A DNA stretch of 62,206 nucleotides. It comes from Rhizobium sp. Q54. Its GTDB lineage: Bacteria > Pseudomonadota > Alphaproteobacteria > ATCC43930 > CGMCC-115725. Positions 24,770-34,535 of the stretch are shown here, in pieces. Within the stretch, counting starts at the first letter, position 1; the number at the start of each line of letters is the position of its first letter. The translations under genes and the position numbers were made by a program. The DNA is taken from positions 1 to 62,206 of the forward strand of contig CAMATN010000010.1 of NCBI GenBank assembly GCA_945861155.1. The letters are read 5' to 3'. Under the pieces are notes generated by a model. That model was not told the origin of the DNA and ran no database searches. It saw only the letters and a program-made list of their open reading frames with translations.

Positions 24770-26368
24770 ATGACATCGCCATTGCAGCCCGCGACACCCA
24801 CGACCGGCGTCGATACGCCCGGCTTGAGGCGTCGCGATCTCCTGGCTCTCGCCGGGCTTGGTCTCGTTGCCGCGCCGGTCGGGCTTTCGGGACGCGTCCT
24901 GGCCGCGGAGGCGACCGGCGAACTGACCTGGGGCGTCCATGTGTCGCTGGCGCCGACCTGGTTCGACCCGGGCGAGGCGTCCGGCATCATCACCCCGTTC
25001 CTGGTGCTGTACGCGCTGCACGACGCGATGGTGAAGCCGATGCCCGGCAAGATCCTGGCGCCGAGCCTCGCCCAATCGTGGACGATCAGCGCGGACGGCC
25101 GCAATTACGATTTCGTGCTGCGCGCGGGCGCCCAGTTCCACAATGGCGACCCGGTCACCGCCGAGGACGTCAAGTTCACCTTCGAGCGGTACCGCGGCAC
25201 CTCGCACGAATTGATGAAGCAGCGGGTGGCCGGGATCGACATCGTCGACCCGCATCATGTCCGGTTCCGCCTCAACGAAGCATGGCCCGATTTCCTGACG
25301 TTCTATGCCACGACCACCGGAGCGGGCTGGATCGTCCCGAAAAGGCACATCGAGAAGGTCGGCGAGGAAGCGTTCAAGAAGGCGCCGATCGGGGCGGGCC
25401 CCTATAAATTCGTCTCGTTCAAGCCGGGGCTTGAGCTGGTGCTCGAGGCGTTCGCGCCGTATTGGCGCAAATCGCCGTCGGTCAAGCGGCTGACGCTGCG
25501 GGTCATTCCCGACGAGGGGACGCGGCTGGCCGCGTTGAAGCGGGGCGAAATCGACATCGTCTACTCGGTCCGCGGCGAACTGGCCGAGGAATTACAGCGC
25601 ACGCCCGGGCTCACCCTGAAGCCGGCGCTCGTGCAGGGCGTGTTCTGCCTCTATTTCGCGGACCAGTGGGACCCGAAATCGCCATGGCACGACCAAAGAG
25701 TGCGGCGCGCCGCCAGCCTGGCGATCGACCGCAAGGGCAGCAACCAGGCGCTGACCCTCGGCCACTCGCTGATCACCGGCAACCCGATCGTGCCCAACCA
25801 TTACGAATATTTCTGGCAGCCGCCGGCCCCGGTCCATGACCCGCAAGCCGCCAGGAAGCTCCTCGCCGAAGCGGGCCACCCCGGCGGCTTCGACGCCGGC
25901 GACTATTACTGCGACTCCTCTTACTCAAATATCGGCGAGGCGGTCGTCGACAATTTGCTCGCCGTCGGCATCCGCACCAAGCTGCGGCCGATCGAGCGCG
26001 CCGCGTTCATCAAGGGGTTCAGCGACAAGAAGTTCAAGAACCTGATCCAGGCCGGACCCGGCGCCTTCGGCAACGCCGCGACGCGGGTCGAGGCGCACCT
26101 CGTCAAGGACGGCGTCTTTGTCTATGGCAGCTACCCCGATATCGACGAGCTTTATCGGCAGCAGGCGGCCGAACTGGACGGGGCGACGCGCGAGGTCATC
26201 CTGCACAAGATCCAGCAAATCATGGTCGAGCGGGTCATCTACACGCCGATCTGGCAGCTGGCCTTTATCAACGGCGTCGGGCCGCGCGTCGGGGAATCGG
26301 CCTTTGGGCTGATCCCGGGTTTCCCCTACACCGCGCCCTACGAGGACATCACCCTGAAAGGCGCCTGA
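24770..26368 (+). CDS. Dipeptide-type ABC transporter binding protein, copy 3
   Basis: A 532-residue SBP_bac_5 paralogue with a three-Arg Tat-type signal (LRRRDLLALAGLGLVAA, Arg 20-22). The mature protein contains NGDPVTAEDVKFTFERY and the pocket-side segment LTLGHSLITGNPIVPNHY, of the type shared by copies 1 and 4. The ribosome site AGGAGG lies 8 bases upstream. It is followed after only 68 bases by copy 4, without a recognisable promoter between, so copies 3 and 4 may share a transcript. Confidence 0.92.
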   Translation: MTSPLQPATPTTGVDTPGLRRRDLLALAGLGLVAAPVGLSGRVLAAEATGELTWGVHVSLAPTWFDPGEASGIITPFLVLYALHDAMVKPMPGKILAPSLAQSWTISADGRNYDFVLRAGAQFHNGDPVTAEDVKFTFERYRGTSHELMKQRVAGIDIVDPHHVRFRLNEAWPDFLTFYATTTGAGWIVPKRHIEKVGEEAFKKAPIGAGPYKFVSFKPGLELVLEAFAPYWRKSPSVKRLTLRVIPDEGTRLAALKRGEIDIVYSVRGELAEELQRTPGLTLKPALVQGVFCLYFADQWDPKSPWHDQRVRRAASLAIDRKGSNQALTLGHSLITGNPIVPNHYEYFWQPPAPVHDPQAARKLLAEAGHPGGFDAGDYYCDSSYSNIGEAVVDNLLAVGIRTKLRPIERAAFIKGFSDKKFKNLIQAGPGAFGNAATRVEAHLVKDGVFVYGSYPDIDELYRQQAAELDGATREVILHKIQQIMVERVIYTPIWQLAFINGVGPRVGESAFGLIPGFPYTAPYEDITLKGA

Positions 26369-26436
26369 CGCGCCGGCACCGACGCAAGACCCAGCACAAG
26401 GCCCCGCCACAAAGGGACCAATCGAACGGAGGCATC

Positions 26437-28026
26437 ATGAATTCGGAGCAGCAATCAGGCGGCGGCGCCGGCCCGGCGGGCAATCGGCCGGGCTTCACGC
26501 GCCGCGACCTCGTCGCGCTGTCCGCGCTCGGCCTTGTCGCAGGCGCACCGGGCCTCGCCCGCGCCGCAGCGCCGCAGGGCCAGCTGATTTGGGGCGCTCA
26601 TGTCTCGCTGGCGCCGACCTGGTTCGACCCGGCCGAGACCTCGGGGATCATTACGCCTTTCATGGTGCTCTACGCGCTGCACGATGCCCTGGTGAAGCCG
26701 ATGCCGGGACAGGCGCTGGCGCCCAGCCTCGCCCAGTCGTGGTCGGCCGCGGAGGATGGGCTCAGCTACGAGTTCGTGCTGCGCAAGGGGGCGAAATTCC
26801 ATAATGGCGAGCCGGTCACGGCGGAGGACGTCAAGTTTTCGTTCGAGCGCTATCGCGGCGCGTCGCACGAACTGATGAAGTCGCGGATCGCGGCGATCGA
26901 AACCCCCGATCCCGAGCACGTCCGCTTCCGGCTGAAGGAGCCCTGGCCCGACTTCCTGACATTCTACAGCAGCGCCACCGGCGCCGGCTGGATCGTGCCG
27001 AGGAAATACGTCGAGAGGGTCGGCGACGACGGATTCAAGAAAGCGCCGATCGGTGCCGGCCCCTATAAATTCGTGTCGTTCACGCCGGGCGTCGAGCTGA
27101 CCCTGGAGGCTTTCGACGGCTATTGGCGCAAGATTCCTGCCGTCAAACGCCTGGTGTTCAAGAGCATCCCCGACGGCTCGACGCGGCTGGCGGCGCTCAA
27201 GGGCGGCGAAGTCGACGTCATCTATTGGGTCAGCGGCGAGCTTGCCGAGGAACTTCAGCGCAGCACCGGCCTCACCCTCAAGGTTAGCCACACGGCTCCG
27301 TTCTGGGTCTATTTCCCCGAGCAGTGGGATCCGAAATCGCCGTGGCACGATTTGCGGGTGCGGCAGGCCGCCAGCCTCGCGATCGATCGCAAGAACATCA
27401 ACAAGGCAATCACGTTCGGTTATTCGCGGCTGACCGGGAATTCCTTCGTCCCGCCTAGTTTCGACTTCTATTGGCAGCCGCCCGAGCCGGCTCATGACAT
27501 CGGCCGGGCCAAGCAGTTGCTGGCCGAGGCAGGACACCCGAACGGGTTCGACGCCGGCCCCTATTACTGCGACGCCGCCTTTTCGGGCGTGGCCGAGGCG
27601 ATCGTCAACAGTTTGCGCGACGCCGGCATTCGCGCAAACCTCCGACCGATCGAGCGCGCGGCCTTTTTCAAGGGCTATTCCGAGAAGAAGTTCAAAGGCC
27701 TCATTCAAGGGGCGAGCGCCGCCTTTGGCAATGCCGCGACCCGGCTCGAAGCCTTTGCCGTCAAGGGCGGCTCCTACGCTTATGGCAACCACCCCGATAT
27801 CGACGAGCTGTTTCAGAAGCAGGCGATTGAACAGGACCAGCAGCGCCGCGCGGCGCTGCTGCACAAGATCCAGCAGCTTGTTCACGAGCGGGTTATTGCC
27901 GCGCCGATCTGGCAACTGGCCGCGCTGAGCGGGGTCGGGCCGCGGGTCGGCGAATCGACTTTCGGGTTGATCCCGGGCTATCCGTGGACCTCGCCTTATG
28001 AAGACATCACCCTGAGCGGCGGCTGA
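26437..28026 (+). CDS. Dipeptide-type ABC transporter binding protein, copy 4
   Basis: A 529-residue SBP_bac_5 paralogue with Tat-type signal GFTRRDLVALSALGLVAG (Arg 22-23). It carries NGEPVTAEDVKFSFERY and the pocket-side segment ITFGYSRLTGNSFVPPSF, as in copies 1 and 3. In place of the IRGELAE block it has WVSGELAE, a change near the hinge that may reflect a different ligand. It is the only copy without the conserved promoter element in front of it. Ribosome site CGGAGG lies 7 bases before the ATG. Confidence 0.92.
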   Translation: MNSEQQSGGGAGPAGNRPGFTRRDLVALSALGLVAGAPGLARAAAPQGQLIWGAHVSLAPTWFDPAETSGIITPFMVLYALHDALVKPMPGQALAPSLAQSWSAAEDGLSYEFVLRKGAKFHNGEPVTAEDVKFSFERYRGASHELMKSRIAAIETPDPEHVRFRLKEPWPDFLTFYSSATGAGWIVPRKYVERVGDDGFKKAPIGAGPYKFVSFTPGVELTLEAFDGYWRKIPAVKRLVFKSIPDGSTRLAALKGGEVDVIYWVSGELAEELQRSTGLTLKVSHTAPFWVYFPEQWDPKSPWHDLRVRQAASLAIDRKNINKAITFGYSRLTGNSFVPPSFDFYWQPPEPAHDIGRAKQLLAEAGHPNGFDAGPYYCDAAFSGVAEAIVNSLRDAGIRANLRPIERAAFFKGYSEKKFKGLIQGASAAFGNAATRLEAFAVKGGSYAYGNHPDIDELFQKQAIEQDQQRRAALLHKIQQLVHERVIAAPIWQLAALSGVGPRVGESTFGLIPGYPWTSPYEDITLSGG

Positions 28027-28091
28027 TCTGCCGCTGCCGTCGAAGCCGCTGGTCTAAACCTTTGGTGCAGGGAGGTGTCGCCACAATAGCC

Positions 28092-28120
28092 GAGACACGG
28101 GCGCGGGCCTCGTCTACATT
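28092..28120 (+). promoter_or_regulatory. Putative sigma-70 promoter of binding-protein gene 5
   Basis: GAGACA and TACATT separated by 17 bases, ending 44 bases before the start codon of the fifth binding-protein gene. CGCCGCAAGGGCC follows. Because the permease and ATPase genes lie directly behind copy 5, this promoter may also drive the transporter core. Confidence 0.6.
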
Positions 28121-28164
28121 CGCCGCAAGGGCCGTGACAACGGGCCGATCGGGAATGGAGACGG

Positions 28165-29754
28165 ATGAGTTCGTTCGTGTACCACGCAGAGCGACCCCTT
28201 CTGTCGGACGAGCGATCCGGCTTGACCCGGCGTGGGCTCCTGGGCGCGACCGCGCTCGGCCTTGTCGCGGGGGCTCCGGCGATGGCTCGCGCGGCCGGGC
28301 CGCAAGGGCAGCTGACTTGGGGCATCCACGTCTCGCTCGCGCCGTCCTGGTTCGATCCGGCCGAGACGCAGGGGATCATCACCCCCTACATGGTGCTCTA
28401 CGCGCTCCATGATGCGATGGTGAAGTCGATGCCGGGCAACCCGCAGGCGCCGTGCCTTGCTGAATCCTGGTCGACCTCCAGCGACCACCTGACCCACGAA
28501 TTCGTGCTGCGCCCGGGCGTCAAGTTCCATGACGGCGAACCGGTCACCGCCGACGACGTCAAGTTCTCGTTCGAGCGCTATCACGGCGTGTCGCACGAAT
28601 TGATCAAGCAGCAGGTCGCCGCGATCGAGGTGCCCGACCCGCGGCGTGTCCGCTTCAAGCTGAAACAACCGTGGCCCGATTTCCTGACGTTCTATTCGAG
28701 CGCCACCGGGGCCGGTTGGGTCGTTCCGAAGAAGTATATCGAGAGGGTCGGCGAGGAAGGTTACAGGAAGGCCCCGATCGGCGCCGGTCCTTACAAATTC
28801 GTATCCTTCACGCCCGGCGTCGAACTCGTGCTCGAGGCCTTCGAGGGCTATTGGCGCAAGGTTCCCAACGTCAAGCGGCTGGTCATGAAGGTCGTCCCCG
28901 ACGAGGGGACGCGAGCTGCCGCCCTGAAGCGCGGGGAAATCGACATCGCCTATTCGATCCGCGGCGAACTCGCGGAGGATTTGCAACGCACTGCCGGGAT
29001 CAGCCTCAAGCCGGTCGTGCTGCAGGCGCCCAACTGGCTTTACTTTCCCGAGCAATGGGATCCCAAATCGCCGTGGCATGATTTACGGGTGCGGCAGGCC
29101 GCCAATCTGGCGATCGACCGCGAAGGAATGAGCAAGGCCTTGTTCCTCGGTCATTGCAAAGTGACCAACAGCATCATTCCCTATACGTTTGAATATTTTT
29201 GGCAACCGTCGACCGCAGGCTATGATCCGGGGTCTGCGCGCAAGCGGATGGCCGAGGCAGGCTTTGCCAAGGGCTTCGATGCCGGGCTGCTTTACTGCGA
29301 TGCGTCCTACGCGAACATGGCCGAAGTCTCGGTCAACAACCTCGCCGAGATCGGCATCCGGGCCAGATTGCAGCCGATCGAGCGCGCCGGTTTCTTCGCC
29401 GGCTATTCCAGCAAGAAATACACGCGCGGCATCATCCAGGGCGCGAGCGGAGCATTCGGCAACGCCGCGACCAGGCTTGCCGCCTTCGTCGTCAAGGGCG
29501 GTTCCTTCGCCTATGGCAGCTACCCCGATATCGACGAGCTGTACCCGAAGCAGGCCGACGAACTCGACCGCGGCAAACGGGGTGCGATGCTCGAAAAGAT
29601 GCAGCAGCTGGTCCATGATAAAGCGATCTACGCGCCGATCTGGCAGCTCGGCTTCATCAACGCCGTCGGCCCGCGGGTCGGCGAGTCGGGGTTCGACCTG
29701 ATCACCGGCTTTGCGTACACGGCGCCGTTCGAGGACATCACGATCAAAGCATAG
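28165..29754 (+). CDS. Dipeptide-type ABC transporter binding protein, copy 5
   Basis: A 529-residue SBP_bac_5 paralogue with Tat-type signal GLTRRGLLGATALGLVAG (Arg 22-23). Its ligand-binding half (LFLGHCKVTNSIIPYTF, then SSKKYTRGIIQGASGAFG) is closest to copy 2. It lies 41 bases before dppB and is the copy directly attached to the transporter core. Signal, length and all family blocks are intact. Confidence 0.92.
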   Translation: MSSFVYHAERPLLSDERSGLTRRGLLGATALGLVAGAPAMARAAGPQGQLTWGIHVSLAPSWFDPAETQGIITPYMVLYALHDAMVKSMPGNPQAPCLAESWSTSSDHLTHEFVLRPGVKFHDGEPVTADDVKFSFERYHGVSHELIKQQVAAIEVPDPRRVRFKLKQPWPDFLTFYSSATGAGWVVPKKYIERVGEEGYRKAPIGAGPYKFVSFTPGVELVLEAFEGYWRKVPNVKRLVMKVVPDEGTRAAALKRGEIDIAYSIRGELAEDLQRTAGISLKPVVLQAPNWLYFPEQWDPKSPWHDLRVRQAANLAIDREGMSKALFLGHCKVTNSIIPYTFEYFWQPSTAGYDPGSARKRMAEAGFAKGFDAGLLYCDASYANMAEVSVNNLAEIGIRARLQPIERAGFFAGYSSKKYTRGIIQGASGAFGNAATRLAAFVVKGGSFAYGSYPDIDELYPKQADELDRGKRGAMLEKMQQLVHDKAIYAPIWQLGFINAVGPRVGESGFDLITGFAYTAPFEDITIKA

Positions 29755-29795
29755 AGACAGCAATCGCGAAGGTCGATCCAGGACCCGAGGAAACC

Positions 29796-30716
29796 ATGAA
29801 GCAGTACATCATCCGGCGCTCCAGCTATAGTCTGCTGTCGCTTTTTTTATTGTCCCTCACGATATTTTTCTTTGTCCGGGTGACCGGAGACCCGGCAACA
29901 CTGCTGGTTGAGCCGGGGGCGAGCGCTGCGGATATCGCCGCGATCCACCAGCGGTTCGGCCTCGATAAGCCGCTGTGGACCCAGTACGGGCTGTTCGTCT
30001 GGAGCCTGTTTCAGGGTGATCTCGGCCAGTCCTTCTATTACCAGACACCCGTTTTCGAGCTGTATCTCGATCGGCTGCCGAATTCGCTGCTGCTGGCGTT
30101 CGTCGCGATGAGCCTGTCGCTGCTGATCGGCATCCCGGCCGGGATCATGGCGTCGGTCCAGGTCGGTCGCTTCTGGGACGGTTTCGGCAAGCTGTTCACG
30201 TTGTTGGGGCAGTCGCTGCCCTCCTTCCTGGTCGGCCTAGTGCTGATCCTGGTCTTCTCGGTCTATCTCGGCTGGCTGCCGTCATCGGGCGCCGGAACGC
30301 CGCTGCACCTGATCATGCCGGCCTTCGCGCTGGGGTGGTATTTCGCCGCCTCGCACATGCGCCTGACCCGCTCGTCGATGCTCGAGGTGCTGGGCTCGGA
30401 ATACATCAAGCTCGCCCGCCTCAAGGGCCTGCCGCAATCGATGATCATCGCCAAACATGCGTTCAAGAACGCGTTGATCCCGGTGCTGACCTTGGCCGGC
30501 ATCAACGTGGTCGTCATGGTTAATGTCGCCGTCGTCGTGGAGACCGTGTTCGCCTGGCCGGGCATCGGGCGGCTGCTTTACGAGGGGATCACCTTCCGCG
30601 ACTTCCCGATCGTGCAGGGCGTCGTCATCATGGGCGGCGGCATGATCGTGATCGTCAACCTGGTGATCGACATTCTATACGCGATCATCGACCCGCGCAT
30701 CCGTCTGGAGAGCTGA
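29796..30716 (+). CDS. dppB: Dipeptide/oligopeptide-type ABC permease, DppB-like
   Basis: A 306-residue permease with six predicted membrane helices. It begins with the family N-terminus (IIRRSSYSLLSLFLLSLTIF) and a periplasmic loop containing RFGLDKPLWTQYGLF. The ATPase-docking EAA-like loop is EVLGSEYIKLARLKGLPQ. GAGGAAACC precedes the ATG. It heterodimerises with the DppC-like protein encoded 4 bases later. It probably serves all the tandem binding proteins, since no other permease is present. Confidence 0.93.
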   Translation: MKQYIIRRSSYSLLSLFLLSLTIFFFVRVTGDPATLLVEPGASAADIAAIHQRFGLDKPLWTQYGLFVWSLFQGDLGQSFYYQTPVFELYLDRLPNSLLLAFVAMSLSLLIGIPAGIMASVQVGRFWDGFGKLFTLLGQSLPSFLVGLVLILVFSVYLGWLPSSGAGTPLHLIMPAFALGWYFAASHMRLTRSSMLEVLGSEYIKLARLKGLPQSMIIAKHAFKNALIPVLTLAGINVVVMVNVAVVVETVFAWPGIGRLLYEGITFRDFPIVQGVVIMGGGMIVIVNLVIDILYAIIDPRIRLES

Positions 30717-30720
30717 CGCC

Positions 30721-31620
30721 ATGAGCACCCCCGCAGACGTAATCCGCCTTCCCTCGCCCGCGCCACGTTTCACGGCGCTGCGCACGTTCCGCATCGGCGA
30801 CTTCCCGGTGATCCCGGTATTGATCCTCGGCGTTATCACTTTCGCCGCGATCTTCGCCAACCTGCTGGCGCCGCACAACCCCGAGGTCGGCAGCCTCGCG
30901 GCGCGGTTCAAGCCGCCGTTCTGGCTGGCCGGCGGGAGCACCGAATACCTGCTCGGCACCGATCAGCTTGGACGCGATGTGCTGTCCCGGCTGATCTTTG
31001 GCGCGCGAGTCTCGATGGTGGTCGGCTTCACCGCGGTCATGGTCGCCGGCGTTATCGGCACCGTCCTCGGCATCATGGCCGGTTATATCGGCGGCTGGGT
31101 CGATCAGGTGATCATGCGCCTGACCGATACCTGGCTTGCCCTGCCGGCGCTGACCTTCGCGATCTTCCTCGCGGCCATCGTTGGCCCCAGCATGTGGAAC
31201 ATCGTGATCATTCTCGGCGCGGTCTATTGGACGCGATACGCGCGGGTGATCCGCGGCGAGGTGCTGTCGCTCAAGGAGCGGGAGTTCGTCCGGCTGGCGA
31301 TCGTTGCCGGCTGCTCCAAGCCGACGATCATGCTTCGTCATATCCTGCCCAACGTCATCAACTCGGCGATCGTGCTCGCGACGCTGATGCTCGGCGTGGT
31401 GATCGTCACCGAGGCCTCGCTGTCGTTCCTCGGGGTCGGCGTGCCGCCGCCCGAGCCGGCCTGGGGGCTGATGCTGTCCGACGGCAAGCAGGGCCTGATG
31501 GTCGGCTATTGGTGGCTGACCGTGTTCCCGGGTGGCTGCATCGTCCTGATGGTGCTGTCGGCGAACCTGATCGGCGATTGGCTCCGGGTCAAACTCGACC
31601 CGCAACTGCGGCAGTTGTGA
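30721..31620 (+). CDS. dppC: Dipeptide/oligopeptide-type ABC permease, DppC-like
   Basis: A 299-residue permease of the OppC/DppC type: an N-terminal helix (VIPVLILGVITFAAIFANLL), then LLGTDQLGRDVLSRLIFGAR, the standard start of the BPD_transp_1 domain, and the EAA-like loop GEVLSLKEREFVRLAIVAG. It ends with an overlap of one base with the next ATPase gene (TGATG), showing tight translational coupling. Confidence 0.93.
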   Translation: MSTPADVIRLPSPAPRFTALRTFRIGDFPVIPVLILGVITFAAIFANLLAPHNPEVGSLAARFKPPFWLAGGSTEYLLGTDQLGRDVLSRLIFGARVSMVVGFTAVMVAGVIGTVLGIMAGYIGGWVDQVIMRLTDTWLALPALTFAIFLAAIVGPSMWNIVIILGAVYWTRYARVIRGEVLSLKEREFVRLAIVAGCSKPTIMLRHILPNVINSAIVLATLMLGVVIVTEASLSFLGVGVPPPEPAWGLMLSDGKQGLMVGYWWLTVFPGGCIVLMVLSANLIGDWLRVKLDPQLRQL

Positions 31621-32639
31621 TGACCGGCGCCCCCTTACTCGAACTCGACAAACTCTCGACCCACTACGTCTCGGCGCAGGGCTCGCGGGTCGTCCGGGCG
31701 GTCGACGAGGTGACGCTGAGCATCCATGCCGGCGAGACGCTCGGCATTGTCGGCGAGTCCGGCTCGGGCAAGAGCACGCTCGCCCTGACCATCCTGCGCG
31801 TGCTGCCGCCGGCGGCGCGCATCGTCTCCGGGCGCATGATGTTCGAGGGCGAGGACCTCGTTACCAAATCCGACGAGGAAATGCGTCATGTCCGCGGCAA
31901 GCGGATCGCGATGATCCTGCAGGACCCGATGGCCTCGCTGAACCCGCTGTTCACGATCGGCGATCAGGTGTCCGAGCCGATCCGGGTGCATGAGGGAGAG
32001 AGCCGCGCCAAGGCGTGGACCCGCGCCCGCGAGCTCTTGAAGGCGGTGCGTATCCCCTCGCCGGAGACGCGGTTGACGCAGTATCCGCACGAGATGTCGG
32101 GCGGCATGCGCCAGCGGATCGTCGGCGCGATCGGCATCGCCTGCGAGCCGCGCCTGTTGATCGCCGACGAGCCGACGACCAGCCTCGATCTGACGATCCA
32201 GGCGCAGTATCTGAAGCTGCTGGGCGATTTGCAGAAGGCGCACGGGCTCGCGCTGATCTTCATCACCCACAATCTTGGCATCGTCGCCAAGATGTGCGAC
32301 CAGCTCGCGGTCATGTATGCCGGGCGGGTCGTCGAGTCGGGACCGGTTTCGCAGATATTCAACAGGCCCGCTCACCCTTATACGCGCGCGCTGCTCAATT
32401 CGATCCCGGTCATGGGCGACCCCGATAAGCGCCTGACCGCGATCGACGGCCAGCCGCCTGATATGTCCACGATGCCGCCGGGCTGCTCCTTCGCCCCGCG
32501 CTGTACCTCGGTGATGCCGCGCTGCCGCGAGGCCGAGCCGCCGCCGTTTGTCGTCGGAGAAGGTCGGATCTCCCGCTGCTGGCTCGCCGAGCCGGCGACG
32601 GGCGGCGCCGAGTTGCGTGTTGCGGGTGGAGTAGCGTAA
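31620..32639 (+). CDS. dppD: Dipeptide/oligopeptide-type ABC ATPase, DppD-like
   Basis: A 339-residue ATPase with Walker A GESGSGKS at 45-52, signature MSGGMRQR, Walker [13 protein letters not shown] and switch His in ITHNLG. The C-terminal oligo_HPY region carries the cysteine pattern [15 protein letters not shown] typical of Opp/Dpp ATPases. The start is set by the overlapping stop/start TGATG. It forms the ATPase pair with the following gene. Confidence 0.93.
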   Translation: MTGAPLLELDKLSTHYVSAQGSRVVRAVDEVTLSIHAGETLGIVGESGSGKSTLALTILRVLPPAARIVSGRMMFEGEDLVTKSDEEMRHVRGKRIAMILQDPMASLNPLFTIGDQVSEPIRVHEGESRAKAWTRARELLKAVRIPSPETRLTQYPHEMSGGMRQRIVGAIGIACEPRLLIADEPTTSLDLTIQAQYLKLLGDLQKAHGLALIFITHNLGIVAKMCDQLAVMYAGRVVESGPVSQIFNRPAHPYTRALLNSIPVMGDPDKRLTAIDGQPPDMSTMPPGCSFAPRCTSVMPRCREAEPPPFVVGEGRISRCWLAEPATGGAELRVAGGVA

Positions 32640-33655
32640 TGGCCGTTATCGAGGCGACCGGTCTCAGCAAGCATTTTAGCTCCCGCCGAATGTTCGGCGG
32701 CCATCACGGCGTGGTGCGAGCCGTCGATGACATCTCCTTTACGATCGAGCGCGGCCAGACCCTCGGAATCGTCGGCGAATCCGGGTGCGGCAAGACGACC
32801 ACCGCCAAGCTCGTGCTCGGCCTCGAACAGCCGACCGGCGGCATCATGCGGTTCGAGGGGCAGGATCTGAACGATCTCGACAAGGCCGGGCGCCGGGTTT
32901 ACCGCAAATCGGTGCAGGCGGTGTTCCAGGACCCGTACGCCTCGCTCAACCCGCGCATGCGCATCAGCTCGATCATCGCCGAGCCGCTGATCACCAACGA
33001 GGATCTTCCGGCCGTCACCGTGCGCAAGCGCGTTTTGGAGATGCTCGACCTGGTCGGCCTACCGGCGCGCGCGGCCGATCTGTTTCCGCACGAATTCTCG
33101 GGAGGCCAGCGCCAGCGCATCGCGATCGCCCGGGCGCTCGCGTTGTCGCCGAAGCTGATCGTGCTCGACGAGCCGGTGTCCGCGCTCGACGTATCGATCC
33201 GGGCGCAGATACTCAACCTGCTGCGCGACCTGCAGACGCGGCTCGGCGTGTCCTACCTGTTTATCGCCCACGATCTGGCCGCCGTCGGGCATATGAGCCA
33301 TACGATCGCGGTCATGTATCTCGGCAAGATCGTCGAAACCGGCGAAGCCCGGGAGCTCGCCCTCAACCCAAAGCATCCCTATACCGAGGCGCTGTTTTCC
33401 GCCGCGCTGCCGAGCCATCCCGACGAGCGTCGCGAGGAGATCATCCTGCCGGGCGAGGTCCCGAGCCCGATCAACCCGCCGTCCGGCTGCCGGTTCCACC
33501 CGCGCTGTCCGCAGGCGATGGCGCGCTGCGCCGTTGATGTCCCAACTCTCAGGGATATCGGCGGCCGTATTGTCTCGTGCCACCTCTACGATGAGGCCGC
33601 CGCCCAGGCGACCCGCGCCGCGATGCCGTTTGAAGCGGTGGCGCGCGCGGGTTGA
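32639..33655 (+). CDS. dppF: Dipeptide/oligopeptide-type ABC ATPase, DppF-like
   Basis: A 338-residue ATPase with Walker A GESGCGKT at 46-53, signature FSGGQRQR, Walker [13 protein letters not shown], switch His in IAHDLA, and the oligo_HPY tail with [15 protein letters not shown]. It overlaps the stop codon of the DppD-like gene by one base (TAATG). It is the last gene of the transporter operon and is convergent with the phosphodiesterase gene. Confidence 0.93.
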   Translation: MAVIEATGLSKHFSSRRMFGGHHGVVRAVDDISFTIERGQTLGIVGESGCGKTTTAKLVLGLEQPTGGIMRFEGQDLNDLDKAGRRVYRKSVQAVFQDPYASLNPRMRISSIIAEPLITNEDLPAVTVRKRVLEMLDLVGLPARAADLFPHEFSGGQRQRIAIARALALSPKLIVLDEPVSALDVSIRAQILNLLRDLQTRLGVSYLFIAHDLAAVGHMSHTIAVMYLGKIVETGEARELALNPKHPYTEALFSAALPSHPDERREEIILPGEVPSPINPPSGCRFHPRCPQAMARCAVDVPTLRDIGGRIVSCHLYDEAAAQATRAAMPFEAVARAG

Positions 33656-33713
33656 GCCGCGGTCCGAGGAACCCAACGGCAAAAGCGGCCGGCGGAGGTT
33701 GTCGGCGGAGGGC

Positions 33714-34535
33714 TCAGGAAGGCCGGCTCTCCGCGGTAGCGGCGCGCAACGGGTAGGGGCCTGGCCAGTCGCCGATTACCGCGGTGTGGGTGACCAGCCC
33801 GCCGCCCTCGCGCCACACATGCAGCTGGTATCCGGGCGGCTCGAACATCAGGCTGAGCGGCGCCCCAGGGGTCAGGTTAAGCCGGATCTGATGCGCGGTG
33901 CTCGGCGCCGTCCCGGCCACCGTGCCGGCAAAGCGCCGGTCGATCGCGCGGTGCAGATGGCCGCATAGAACGCGCTCGATCTGAGGATGACGCGCGACCA
34001 CCGCGGCAAATTGATCGGCCCCCCGAAGCCCGGAACGGTCCATGCGCTCGATACCCGTCGCGAACGGCGGGTGATGCATGATCACCAGGGTCGGGCGCTC
34101 GGGCGCCACGCCAAGCATATGGTCGAGCCAGGCGACCCGCTCGGCGCACAACAACCCGCCGCCTTCGCCCGGGACAAGCGTATCGAGCGCGATCAGCCGC
34201 ACCGGGTAATCGTCGATCGCATACTGCAGAAACCCCTCGCCCGGCAGATAGCCGTCGCCCCCGAACGCGGCGCGCAACGGCTCGCGCGCATCGTGATTGC
34301 CGGGGATCACAAAGACCGGCATCGCCAGCGGCGCGAGCAGCCGGCGCAAATGGTCGTATTCGACCGGCTCGCCCTTGTCGACGAGATCGCCGGTCAGCAC
34401 CGTCACATCGGGGAGCGGATCAAGCCGAGCGATCTCGGCGACCGCGCGCGACAGGAAGGCGGCGGTGTCGACCCGGCCATAGAGCAGCGCGCCCGGAATG
34501 ACGACATGCGGGTCGGAGAGCTGGGCGACGATCAT
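33714..34535 (-). CDS. cpdA: Calcineurin-like phosphoesterase, CpdA-type cyclic nucleotide phosphodiesterase
   Basis: A 273-residue class III cyclic-nucleotide phosphodiesterase-like protein. The binuclear metal motifs are all present: D8 and H10 in SDPHV, D50 in TGDLVD, N80 and H81 in GNHD, H154 in MHHPP, and H193 and H195 in GHLH. The family hydrolyses cAMP or other phosphodiesters. The ATG overlaps the metW stop codon (ATGA), so it is the third gene of a metX-metW-cpdA unit. A class III cyclase is encoded elsewhere in the window, but nothing links the two. The substrate is not proven by sequence. Confidence 0.83.
   Translation of the reverse strand: MIVAQLSDPHVVIPGALLYGRVDTAAFLSRAVAEIARLDPLPDVTVLTGDLVDKGEPVEYDHLRRLLAPLAMPVFVIPGNHDAREPLRAAFGGDGYLPGEGFLQYAIDDYPVRLIALDTLVPGEGGGLLCAERVAWLDHMLGVAPERPTLVIMHHPPFATGIERMDRSGLRGADQFAAVVARHPQIERVLCGHLHRAIDRRFAGTVAGTAPSTAHQIRLNLTPGAPLSLMFEPPGYQLHVWREGGGLVTHTAVIGDWPGPYPLRAATAESRPS

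Noticed and set aside
26369-26436. Fifth copy of the promoter element before binding-protein copy 4
   Set aside because: Only a vague AAGACC is present without a matching -10 at the right distance, so it was not listed.
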